A stretch of DNA of 64,000 bases from Struthio camelus. Taxonomy: Eukaryota; Chordata; Aves; Struthioniformes; Struthionidae. The notes under the pieces are model-generated. The model did not search any database, was not told the origin of the DNA, and was given only the letters and a program-made list of their open reading frames with translations. The stretch covers positions 193,992,247 through 194,056,246 of the forward strand of contig NC_090942.1 in the NCBI RefSeq assembly GCF_040807025.1. The letters are read 5' to 3'. Below are positions 37,016-49,400 of the stretch, one piece after another (positions within the stretch are counted from its first letter, which is position 1; the number at the start of each line of letters is the position of its first letter). Both the position numbers and the translations under genes were made by a program.

Positions 37016-37322
37016 GCCATGTTAGACATGTACAATAGCAGTTACTGCAGTGGGAAGGAAAATCATTGTGACCTACCTTTATTATTCCAGGTCAGGAGCT
37101 GATATTTTAGGAATGGAAGTTTATTGTGCCGTGAATTGTAGTTGTACTTAATCAAGTCTATTAATACAGTGTTAATAATTGTTAGGTAAATAGGAGGAAA
37201 AAGTGTTAATTAACACTGGGTGTTTTTTGTTTTGTTTTTTTTTTTTACTTATCAGTGGGACATCTTCCTTTACATATTTTATGAAGTGAAATCAATGCAG
37301 GTGTGACTTTTTAATCTTTCAG

Positions 37323-37459
37323 GTGTTCTTGGAAAGTGCTTGCCCTTTGGAGCTGAAGAAGGACATGAGGAGTAAAAGGACCTGGGATCTCACTGGTCAG
37401 AATGAAACAGATGTTGAAAGATTTTTCAAATCTATTGTTAGTAGTGCTCTGTGACTATG
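37323..37459 (+). other. THSD1: THSD1 exon 2 (5' UTR plus start of CDS)
   Basis: Acceptor TCTTTCAG at 37322, donor GTGAGT from 37460. 5' UTR at 37323-37401 holds an upstream ATG at 37365 whose frame overlaps the main start (see findings). Confidence 0.88.
37402..37459 (+). CDS. THSD1: THSD1 exon 2 coding part (signal peptide)
   Basis: 58 nt: [19 protein letters not shown] plus the first base of a valine codon. Human begins [20 protein letters not shown]. Hydrophobic core LLLVVL; cleavage probably around the following VLG|E in exon 3. Confidence 0.95.
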
Positions 37460-40400
37460 GTGAGTATCAGATCTATAAAGGGAATACTGAGAGATGCTTA
37501 TTCACAGGGTGTTTTTGGATGGTGCTGTTAACAGATGATCTGTTGAAAGAGGAGCGCCAAAGAGGCAGTTTCTGATGTACACAGAATTCAGTCTGGGTCT
37601 TAGGCAACATATAGGTATAAAATATGACTTGCATAAACTGCACCTTTGGATCAGGGTGGCAGGAACCTTTCCTGCTGTGAATGTGCTCAAAGAAATAAGC
37701 ATGATAAATTAACAGATTTCTGTGGGCATCATTGAGGGACTGGCTGTGTTAGAAGTGGCAAATAGAGCTCTGCTCTCTTGCAAGCCTTGTATTTCATAAC
37801 ATTCATTAAATGCCATGTAACATAGACCATGGGTAAAATACTGCAGAGCACTAGGGCCTGTCAGTATGGGGAAGCTAGTATACAGTGAGGTAGACATGAA
37901 TTTTCACCTCTCTGACTCTGTGGGTGGGTACACTTTAGTGAGTACATACAGTCTCTCATGTTAGGATTCTGCTTAGGAGCTAAGGATTTCTATACAGTCA
38001 GTAGAGAGAGGTGGGAAGAGAAAGTTTCACCTCACCCCAATTTAGACGTCTGTACTATGGAAGCTAGTCATACTGGATCCCCTTATCATCAACGGAGAGA
38101 AACAGATGCTTTTAGTGTGTGACTCACCTACCCTATTTCAGGTGTCCATACTAGAGTGGGAGGACTGTGCTATACAAGTGCCTGTTTCTCTCCATTAACT
38201 ATTCAAGGAGCCTACAGTGGTTAGCTCAGATGTAAGCATCTACAGTATAGACAACTTCATTTGATTGAGTGAGCCCCCATCCAATGAACTTAAGTTGTCA
38301 GCCGTGTTCTCTCTCTCCTTGCACCATGTAAGAAGCCAAAGGACGGGATTCATATTCATTCCGTTTTAGTCATCTAAAATTAGGCAGCTGGTCTGTAGCA
38401 ACTGGTTAGTTTCCTTCCAGTAGTCTACACACAAATTGGCACATCTTGAGGGCAACTCAACCCATCCACAGTCTGAGGTGTGCTGAATGAGAAAGCACCT
38501 CTTTCTCTCCATCAGTACCTAGGGAGGCTAGACATCCAGTTTAAGTTAGACAACTATGATAGCTACATCCAGCTGAGGTGCATCCAATGCATGATGTCTG
38601 TCTTTTCTCAGAATATACCAAGTAGAAAGTAGCTTTGAGAAGGCAGTTAACTCCTTACTACACCATGATTTAGAAATTTTGAAGATGGAACTCTTAATTC
38701 CTAAATTATTCATATCTTTTTTGAAAATTAGACTCCTATTTTAAAAGCAGGTGGTGTTCTGACATTTACAATACATTGCCAAACCATGATAAAGAATTAA
38801 GTGATGCACTGCTGAAATATTGTCTGTAGCATGGAAAAAGACTGTTTAATCCCCAGTTATGGAATGAGCTGTGGCAGGCAGCAAGCAGTTCACACACCAA
38901 AGGGCTGAAGATATCTTATAGAGGAGAGAAATGGACCAAGAATGTAAGTAATTTGCTCCCCTTATACGGGTGAGAAAAATCTGACTGTAGGTTATTATGA
39001 ATAGCTGAGCATATGCACTATTCATGCCCCTATGCTTGCTCAATTTCTGCACTAGAACAAGGGATCACTAGAAGGGATAAAGAACAGAGTTGCAATCTTT
39101 TAGATGAAGCTAAGTTCAATAGAGGTGGAGACACTTGCCTGACTTTTATTGCCATTTGTTGTTTTGGTAGAACGAAGTTAACTAGTCTAGTTAGGAATGC
39201 TGCACTGAGTGGGGGACACAGTGAAGATGCATGGTGAATTCACAACTGAGATGAATGATTCCAGTATCCGCAAGTTCTTAGTGAGCCAGTCCTGTAGGCA
39301 TGCATGACTAGTTGAGTCAGGAATAATAGCTTTTACCTCCGAACTTTGTAGGAGCTAAGTCTGCACTGAAGACTATAGGTGCATCATATTTTGCCATATT
39401 GCCAGCCAAAGAGCAGTCCATAATTCATAATAAAACTTCCAAACAGTTCTGCATATACGCAGTCCATAATTCATAATAAAACTTCCAAACAGTTCTGCAT
39501 ATACGCACTTTTGAGAGAGTATCACATGTACGTACTTTTTAAATGACTATTTCACTCATCTACTTCTCTATTTTACACCAAGATTGCACTTTAAATGTAC
39601 CAGTATACCCAGGAAAATGACTGTAAAGCTGTTTTAAAAAAAAAGAAACCCAAACAAACCCCCCCAAAACTTAACAAACAACAACAAACCAGTATTCTTA
39701 TCTCATCAGTGTTTCTGATGTTTGTTCTTTATAGCTCTGAGCTACTGGTGGCTCACAAGCCAACATCACAACCCAAGTTGGCGTAAACACAATTTAAAAA
39801 TAAATACATATCAAAATAACATGCTCAATTAGTTCTCCCCACTCTTCAGTGAAAACAAGTTTTTCCTTTTGATCTTTCTAAGAGTGAGGTCTTGTATAGA
39901 CTCCACTGGCAGATTGTTGGCGCCACAGCCAGACTCCATTCAATGGAAAACTATTGTAATGACAACCAAAAATATACAAATGCATTGAAAGCTGCCCCTG
40001 ATCAGCTGTCCAAACAACTGGGACCAAATTTTGACTTGCAACACGGTCATGTCTGCACAGCAGGCTGAAGAGCAGTTGAAGGAACATGCAGCGGAAGCTG
40101 GCTACTTCTGACTGGTGACTTTTGGAGCATTGCAGAACACTCTGTGAGCCCACTATGACTACAGAGTTCTTGTGTTATTAGACAAAGATGGGAGAAGGGA
40201 TCCTGTGAACTGAGGCTGTGTCAGCTGGAGCTCTGCAACGCTGTGAGAGCGTCCTCTGTTAATGCTTACTTTCATCTTTTCTCAAGTGATTCACATTAGG
40301 GTTGATGGGAGCTACAGGGCAGTCCCCCTTCCTCTCTCCGCTCTTCCCCCCACACGTACACACTTGTCTTATTTCTTCTGGTATGGGCCAATTCAAATAA

Positions 40401-43400
40401 AAAAAAAAGTGCGAGAGAGTAAGGACAGTATAGTAGCAGGTGCAGTCATCAATGCTTTCAGTTACTTTTGGTTGAGTGCTTTTGCCAAAAAATTAAACCT
40501 CGAAGTTGAAATTGTCCATGCTGGGTTTTTGCCATGGGTCAACTTCTTTTTTCCTATTAGTATTTCAGCTAAGGTGGATCTGGCCAGTTCCTTTGCAGAA
40601 AAATACATCATTTTGTTCATGTTTAAAGAAACAAAAAACAGCTTGCAACCATTTCACTGGGAAACTCTAGCATGCTTGCAGGAAGTTATATTTGTGAGAG
40701 AGTTCATCCTTCTGGTCTAGGATTTGCCCTTTGCTGTCCCAGTAAAGATTTTCCCAAACTTGTTCCATTTCTAAGACCTTGTAGATGAGTTAGTGACTAA
40801 GTTTTCTGAAGGGCTGAGCTTGTCCCAGCTCCCGTGGCTCCTCTTGCCAATGCCACGCAATCCTGTGTACACTGCAGCCCAGCATAGCAGAATTCCCCCA
40901 CGTTCATAACGTCACGTGCTAGGACTGCTTGTCCTGTGCTCTCCGATCCCCTCGCTGGCATGTTAGAGGTGTGCGAGAAAGGGGGGGACTTGCTGGAGTT
41001 AAATGCAGGCCCAAGGAAAAGGATAAGGTAGAATAGCTATAAGGGAAAGAGGTGGGAGCAGGGGTTTGGAGTACCAGGGCAATAGGGTGGAGTTGAGAAG
41101 GTACCCAACAGAGATTGACAGGGGTGACAGCAGGAGTCAAGGGAGCAGCATTGGGAGATGTGGGCAGGCAAGGATGACAGAACCAAAAAATGAGGTGTAA
41201 TGAGAATGCGGTCCTGGGCAAATCATACAGAGCTGTATTTCACAGGCGTTCAGAGTTTGTTTCCTGCTCTCTCAATGTCCAAGTTGGGATCAGGTTTGCT
41301 GGGATGCCATGTGCTCACTGCAGCTAAGATCAATGGGAGCCAGCTGTAGATGTCGAAAAGATTGTTGCATTTGAAAATCAGGTCCTAGGTTTCTTAAACA
41401 GGGCATCCAGAATTAGTTGATACTTGGCAGTTTTCACCCTTATGTCTGTGCCTTAGTTCCTAACACGCTAAATGAGAACGGTGTCATCCACTCATCTTTC
41501 AGGGACTTTGCAGGGATGAACTCAATTAGTATTTCTAATGCACTAATAATGTACTATGATAAGAGCAGAATAGAAAAGTCCATAGGGGAAATGAATAATT
41601 CTGTATTATCAGAATGGATTTTGGTTGGTGTGCGGTCAATAATACATGGGACCACCCATGAGAGAATGAGAATAAAAGAGCCCCCTGGTAGCAAGTACCG
41701 TCCATCTGCCAAATGAAGCAGAATCCTGTGGAAAAAATAGTATTAAATGATGCAAATTAAAGACTGAGTTGTAATACATATATGTAAGGTGTATGTGTGA
41801 TTCATACACGGAAGGCTGTGCATGCAACATTCAGACGTTATGGGTGTGGTTAGAGCTAGTTACCTCAGGCACTTGTTATAGCTGATGAAGAGCAATAGCC
41901 TCTTCCAGTGTGCACTGCACCTCACCCTGATATAAATATGTACAGCTGGTCAGATGAATTGCTTCCTGAAAGTTTTCCTTACTGGCAAGGAAGTGAATCC
42001 AGGGTGACTAACTGAGATAGGAGCTTACAGTGGTAGGTGTCTAATATTATGTGCGATGGGTCCTGCATCTCCTGACTGCTCAGTGCTTGTCTTGGCAGTC
42101 TCAATGTTTTTTCAGTAAAGCCTTCTTTGAGGCTTGAAGTGTGTGTAACGGATTTAACAAGTCAAAGTACTCTCAGTTGATACTACTTATGAACAGATTA
42201 CTTTAACTAAGGTTTTACACTTCCATAGCACTTTTCGTCCAAGATTCAGAAACCTTTCCCCAAACAATTAGTTAAATAAAGCTGTCTCACAGCATATTTC
42301 ATATCTGGAATAGATATATGCTGTTCCCATTTTTCGGATAACCTTTCTGTCTGAAATCCTCATGTTCCAAGCAAAGCAGAAAAACTAGCTGAACTGAGAC
42401 GTGAAATGTGATCTTCCCAATCCAGTGCTTTAGATACCATCTATCTCCACTAGTTACAGCGTGTCTCAGGATAATTTGGCAACTTGCACAAACATGGACA
42501 TGCCAAAAATTAATTTTAAAAGACTGTCCCACTTATAATGAAATGATGTAATTTAGACATGTTGCACCACATCTGAGAGAAGAAAAGTGCTGCAGTCACC
42601 GTCACTGTTATTTTCAGCTCTTTCACTCAAGTGTCTCTGTGATGCAAATGAGCAAAATGAAAGATTCATAAGACAGAGCAAGAGAAGAGGCTTCAAAAAG
42701 CGTCATGCAGGCTTCCTATTTTATTTAATTTGAGGGACATTTGGCATGTTTCTGCATTAAGAAACTACTGTCCTTTTTGCTGAATTACAGCTAAAGCACA
42801 AAACTGGAACAAAAGCTGGCCACTGTGAAGTGGATTTTAAGAATCTAACAAGTGAAAGAAGCTGAGAATTTTCATGTTTTTTCCCTAGAAATTAATTTTT
42901 CTGTAGATCTTTTTTTTGTTGCAAACCCTCTGGTTTTTAACCCTCCTGTACATGTTGTTACCATAGTGGACTTTGAGCTGGTCCAAACAGCGTCCTTTCA
43001 CAAACAAGACGTCATAAACTTTAATGGGTATAGCTAGGGCCGTTTTTGGTGAATTGATTCACTTGAAAAAGTTTGAGAGCCATTTCTTATATACCCACAT
43101 TATAAATCTTTGTTTTCTTTCATAAATTCCACAAACCATCAGTTGTCTCTCTGTTTTTTAATATTGTTGTGAAATTGTTTTCTTTCAGTTCTCGGTGAAG
43201 TGGAATACCTCCTCTTGGAGCGTCCAGGTCATGTAGCCTTCAGCAATGACACAGTCTCTGTGGAATATCGGTACTATGCTAGTGGTAATGCGACAGCAGA
43301 GAGTATATCCATCCTATTGCTGGATGCTGGTACCAACCAGATCATTGCAAGGAAACAGCTTCCAGTAAATCAGTCCCACGGGATGGTGGAGTTTGAGTGT

Positions 43401-46400
43401 TTCTATTTCAAGAGTGCTGGGGACTTTTGGTTCAGAATGGTTTCTCCAAACGATAATAGTAGTGAGGTACAGTGGAGTGGAAGAAGAATGTCCCCCCTCC
43501 ATGTGGAGTGGCCCGTGTTTCATGTTGATTTGAACAAGACCTCAGAGGTGCTTGGAAGCTCCCTTCAGGTTGGACTTTTCACAAATGAACAGTTATGTGC
43601 CATGAATGAGACGGTGGTTTTACTGGACGTGATATTCACCAGCACCCTTTATGAACTAGGAAAACTAACCTCTGATGAGACGCTGGGCATTAGAACTAGA
43701 AAAGGAATCTTGCTCTCCAGATCCCAGTGGGTAGAGTTTGATTGCCCACCTGTTGGTCAAGAAACGTATATCACTGTGTTACTGAGGTCACTAGAAACAC
43801 ATTCAGTCATTGCCTCCATGGGACCCATAGACCTCCTGCACAAATTTGGATACAGACTGGTTGTGGCACCAGAAGCAATGTGCAAAACTTTGGTTCAGGT
43901 CTTTGTGGTCTCCCCACCATGCACTTCAACCAGTGGAAAGATTGTTGTCTATAAAGAGGCTCTCAAGCATCCTAGTCAAAGAGCAACTTGGCTGTATGAA
44001 ACCACCATTCACCCAGGAGACAACAGGACAGAATTTAATTGCACTTTGTTTGATGTGGGGAAGAACAAATACTGCTTTGACCTCTTTAATTTTTCAAACC
44101 GAAGCCATTTCTCGGCAAGAGTTAAGGAGTGTATGATGATCCAAAGGAATATGGGTTTGTACTGATATTTGTCCTCTTTTAGTAGAAATCAACACCCTTC
44201 TGAACCAACATGGGTAAAGATAAATGAATTTGATTATGGTATCTTCTACTCAATAGCTGCTTTTTTGAGTCTCTTACCCAAGACAAAATAGTTGTAATGG
44301 CTTATGTGGATGGCAGTAAAATGGAGTAGACTGTTAAAGAGAGGGATACATAAGGTAGTAAACTATGGTAGTTTAAATTACACTCAGTTAACCCTAAGTA
44401 CCAAACGGAATCCTTTGGGGCATTTTGAATGATTTATGTATCTAGTCCCAGTAAAACTGAAACTGGGTCTTCTTAGTGACATAAGAAGCTACTACAGTAG
44501 ACCTGGCCTATTGGAAACACGAGGATAGGATTAATCTTACCTATATTTAAGCATCTAAAAGCCATATTTTTAAGCTTAAGTAGTTGTCTAGTCGTCCTTT
44601 TAGTTAAAAGAGAGAGGCATCTCAGAAGGGTGATACATCCCATCCTAAGCTAGGTTTATAAGCTAGGTGAGCAGAATCCTTGTCTGGGCGTCTTTTTCTC
44701 TCCATTTTTTATTGTAGAAGTTTAGAAGCCTGTCTATTAGATATATAAATTTTAATTAGATTAATCAGGATTTGGCCATAGTGAAAAGACACTCCCTTGT
44801 GTCACTTGGAGAGCTTGTGTTTTTTCAGCAGCCTTTCAGGCCATGTCTCTACTACTGTTTAAAACAGACTGTGGCCCGTTTTCTGACCCAAGAGGCCACC
44901 TGGTAGGTCATGAGTTTATGGAGCAACTGGAGCGAGTCCAGCGAAGGGCTGCTAAGATGATTACGGGACTGGAGCATCTCCCATATGAGGAAAGGCCGAG
45001 GGAGCTGGGCCTGTTCAGCCTGGAGAAGAGAAGACTGAGGGGGGGATCTTATCAATGTATATAAATATCTAAAGGGAGGTGTAAAGAGGATTGGGCCAGG
45101 CTCTTATCAGTGGTGCGCCATGACAGGAGGAGAGGTAACAGGCACAAACTGAAACACAGGAAGCTCTATCTGAACATAAGGAAAAACTTGTTTACTGTGA
45201 GGGTGACATAGCACTGGAACAGGTTGTCCAGACAGGTTGTAGAGTCTCCGTTCTTGGAGATATTGAAAAGCCATCTGGACACGGTCCTGGGTGACCCTGC
45301 TTGAGCAGGGGGTTGCGCTAGATGATCTCCAGAGGTCCTTTCCACCCTCAACCGTTCTGTGATTCTGAGAGAGTCACTTCCATACCTCTAAATTCTTCTC
45401 CTCATAGAAAAGATTAGCTTCATAGATACTGCCAACTGGAGACTGCCAATGGGCCATATGGTCCCTTGAGACCAGGCATGCTCTGGGAGAGCGCTGTTTG
45501 GCAGAGACCAAAACCACGTCCAGGAGTATAGATGATTGCAGTTAAGGAGTAGGGGTGATCACAAGACAGAGCTTGAGCCCATTCCTTGGTCCTGTTTAAG
45601 GAACATCTATATGTTCTATTTATATCTATACATCTTATATAGGTGTAGTCTCAAGAGACTCTGAGAGATGGCAGTTTGAGGTTCAGCAGAGGCTAAAAAT
45701 CACAGTAGCATGGCAGAGGAAGGAGGTGAGCCATCTCCCCTTCTCATTCCTGAATTGTGTTAGGCAACCAGTTGTGGTAGGCTAGGGATGATCTGCACAT
45801 GTATGAGGGGGTTGGGGCTGGGCTAGCTTGTGTTGCCTACACCCTGGAATGGAAAACTAAATATTCTCAAGTTCTGGAGCAGGCTTGTATTCATTGGTAA
45901 TGTGTTAGTCGTTCCCCTGTGCCATACTCCACCTGGAGTTCGGGCTGAAAGGTTTGAAATGAAACCCGTGCTTCACTGTGACAGTCTCTTACGGGGGTGC
46001 TTCATTATCTCTGGGTTTTTTGTACGCTGCAGGGATAAAACTGGCATGTTAGGGCTGAACGTTGCTATAGAGCCTTTCCCCTTCCTCTCCCGCCAGAACT
46101 CAGGCTCTGGTATGTGCCCTAGCTGTATGCCAGTCCCGTGTCAGGAAGCCACCTTGACGTATACCGTTTTCTGCCCCTCTCCTGGTCTCCCTGAAAAGGG
46201 AATGCAGGTACTAAAGACAAAAAAGAGTCATTGCACTTTCCGGGTAGGTCTCTTGAGTGGGATAGTCAGGAGACCAGGAATGTAGGACGTGCTCCGTAGT
46301 ACACGATCCAGACACAGCCTACCTTAATTATGTTTCTAGTGCCGTGTGGTTTTACTCTGTACTATTGCAGAAACTCTAAAACTATTAGATCTTTAATTGG

Positions 46401-49400
46401 CACTCCAAACTAAAAATGACCTCTATTTTCGCCACATGCCAAACTCAGTATATAGTTAATTTCTTTAACTGAGCTTTCCATCTGTATTCTCTGTTGGCAC
46501 TCTCTCTCCTTCTCTGGCACAAGTAAGTCCATTTAAAAATGAAAACATATTATTTTCTTAATCAACATAATTCTCCTAAAGCAGAAAGGAAGAGAGATTC
46601 CTAATTCTGTCTCTGTGCCTGGGTGGCATATATATGTTACGCTGATACAATCTAGCTAATTATCCTGACAGATGAATACCTAGGGTATGACATAGATAGG
46701 TTTCTGTGCCCAGTATTTGACTGTTTTCGTTGATGAGATCCACCTTAAGCAATGACTCCCTGCAATTTGCTTTGTTTCTTTTGGTTCCACAATAGTACAT
46801 TTACAACTGCAGTTGACAAACTCAAGACTACATGTATGAAGAACAGCTTTAAGTCAATAGCTGACAAGTTAGAAGTGTCAAATCTACAAAGCCGATAAAA
46901 GCAAAACCACACTGCATCACTGTAAATGAAATGTCAAGCTGAAACTAATTAGACTGCGGCACATTTGATTGCGTGACTGTATCTGTAAGGCTTCAAAGCC
47001 CCAAGGCAGCGTTTGAAAGGAATAGGGCGTTCTGGGAGGGGTGCATCAGCCTGAAGCCACAACAGGCAGCATGAGCCTTCGCTGCCTTGGTGGCCTGCCG
47101 TTTGCTGGCTTCTTCATAAAGCCCTTCTCCTGAGCTTCTCACCCTGCTGTGGGTTACTGTGCTGAGTATTCGTTCTGAGATTGTGTGCACAAACCTTCGT
47201 CCCTAACGGCTATTTGTGTGATGAGTGCTGTTGCTACGCAAAAGGCATCTCTCCATAAATCAGTGATTTTCTGCTTTGGACCTCCTAGACTCCCTCAGAT
47301 TAAGGCCAGGAAAGGTGATTACCTTATTTAATCTGGGCCCTGTGCAGCATGGACCGTCGCTATTCATCCAGTCACCCTGGTGTTGAGCCCTACAGCTAGT
47401 CTTTGCATTCAACCACAGCTTATCTTCCAGAGAGATATCTTCCTTTTGTTGAAGACACCATAAAATTGAGAACCTTCTGGTAATTTCTCTTGATGCCGTG
47501 CTCTGATAAAGAAAAGGAAAGTATGTGTTATTTATTACAAAATATCATCTAGCTTCATCCTCTAGTGATTGGCTCTTAGCCTGCTGCTCTCTGCTAGATG
47601 AGAATGCTTTATATACCTGTTGTCTTCCCCACGCAAAGGTGCTTGTACGTCCAAATGGTATCAGTCCTTCCAGATAATCTCAGTGTTCTTCTTAATAAAC
47701 TGGTCTTGGACAGTCCAGTTTACCAGTGACCTTGGACTTGGTCTTTAATTGGTAAGCATATTCTTTAGTATTTGATTAGTTTTCTATCTCTTTTCTGCTG
47801 CCTTTCCACTTTTTAACAACCCTTTTTTTTTTGACAACATGGACAACAGCTTTGGGTGAAACGTTCTGATGTCCTCACCGATGCTGTCTGAGCAGTCGCA
47901 CTCTTACTCCCACTTACTGCCCCTCTCCTCATATTTTCACAGATTGCACTAGCTCATTTAACCACAGCTTTTTACCGTGTGAACTCCTCTTGAGCTGCTT
48001 TTACAGACGTCCTTTTAGTGTTCAGTCTGCCATTCTGGAGGTAGAATTTGTATTCCTCCTCCCTGTCTGTGTAATTTTGCATTCCAGTGATTTACAGTCA
48101 GCTTTGCTTTGTCTTGACTTACCAAGTAACCTACACTGCTCCATATAATTGCACTGTCTACTTATGTCATCACAGTAGTGGCATATTTTCTCAATAACGA
48201 TCTTGTATTTACTTTCCTGTCACTGAGGCAAACACTGCATAGCGTTAAGCCTCGTACTGATCCACTTGGAATCTCTCCAAATGCATCCCCACTCAGTGAT
48301 GATTTTCTGTTGACAATTATATATCAAATCTGTCACTCAGCCAGTTCTTGTTACGTTTAGCATATGCTCTATTATTATGATACAATGATATTGTCTTGTA
48401 AAGGATTAATGCTCCTAAATCATTAAAATTATCTTCATCCAAACCACAGAGGATGAGATAAAGTTTATTTTACAACAGCCATTTTTCATCACCTGTACTC
48501 CTGACTCTAAGTCAATCCTACTCATTATTCTTCATTCCCAACAGGTTTAGTACAACCTGTGGAAAAGGAATCTCTTTTGTGTCTTGAGTAGGAAGTAGAA
48601 GGCTCCTGATAACCCTGAACAAACCAGAAGGCCAGCTCTTTCAGCAGGGGCCATCAGCTTCAAAACAAGTGTTGCAAAAAAGCCAGTGCTTTTTAAGGCT
48701 GTGACTCTTATCTATTAAATGTGGGGAATATATCTATTAAATGTGAGCCAAAACTTGTGCAGCTTTCTGTAGACTCCAGCTGGAGAACCTGTGAAAAAAT
48801 AGCAGAGAGATGTGAGTCACTTCATTCATCTCAGTGGGGTGTTAACTGTCTCATGCAGATGATTTAGAGAGAATCATACGGCTATTTTTTCCCCTATATT
48901 TGACTGGATTATTTGAATGTCTGAGATAGAAAACTGTGTTAGATCATTTTATCCAGCACCAGGAGTGCTGGAAGCTCATTCTTTTCAACACATTATCCTG
49001 TGCTTTCTTCAACTGAGATTTGAATGTTCCCAGCAGTGAGACTTCTGCTTTCCTTAGGAAGGTGTTCCACGTTTAGCCAATATCCTGTGGCAAACATTCA
49101 GGATGACTCTGACGAAATTAGTCGGTAGTGCTATGGCGTATAAATGGGCATATTTTTCTGATATTTCCAGTGTTAATTAGGTTTCTTTTCCAGTTCTCGG
49201 TTACACTCTGGAGACGAATTTTGACATTGATATAGCTCCCAGTGACGTCTATTGTGCTTGCTTACAGCAGGGTTGAGTTACTTCCTCTCTCTGACTTCTC
49301 TACGTATCAAAAAAGAGCTATAGGGCAGGGCAATGGCAAAAGGAAGGGAGGGGAAGAGGAAAGTGGGAGAGAGCCCTTCTGAGGGGAGAAGTACTCAATA

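Larger units (their letters stand above)
30625..37322 (+). other. THSD1: THSD1 intron 1
   Basis: 6.7 kb. Starts in the CpG island, then unique DNA, a GC-rich patch at 32540-32880, CORE-SINE-like relics (33475-33710 and 34785-34990), a purine tract (34020-34290), a CR1 tail relic (36110-36156), and a C run (36996-37015). An additional 5' UTR exon could exist but I see no compelling one. Acceptor TTTTTAATCTTTCAG. Confidence 0.65.
37460..43188 (+). other. THSD1: THSD1 intron 2
   Basis: 5.7 kb. Holds a perfect 46-bp tandem duplication (39415-39506), a diverged repeat-like zone at about 38020-38600, and a CORE-SINE-like relic (42200-42500). A 152-codon open frame at 40262-40720 matches no family I know. 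Confidence 0.7.

Noticed and set aside
40262-40720. 152-codon open frame in THSD1 intron 2
   Set aside because: No recognisable domain, ordinary intronic composition and no splice or promoter support.
43742-44136. 70- and 96-codon + frames inside THSD1 exon 3
   Set aside because: Out-of-frame shadows of the 966-nt coding exon.
45830-46285. 151-codon open frame in THSD1 intron 3
   Set aside because: No family features; within chance for 64 kb searched in six frames.
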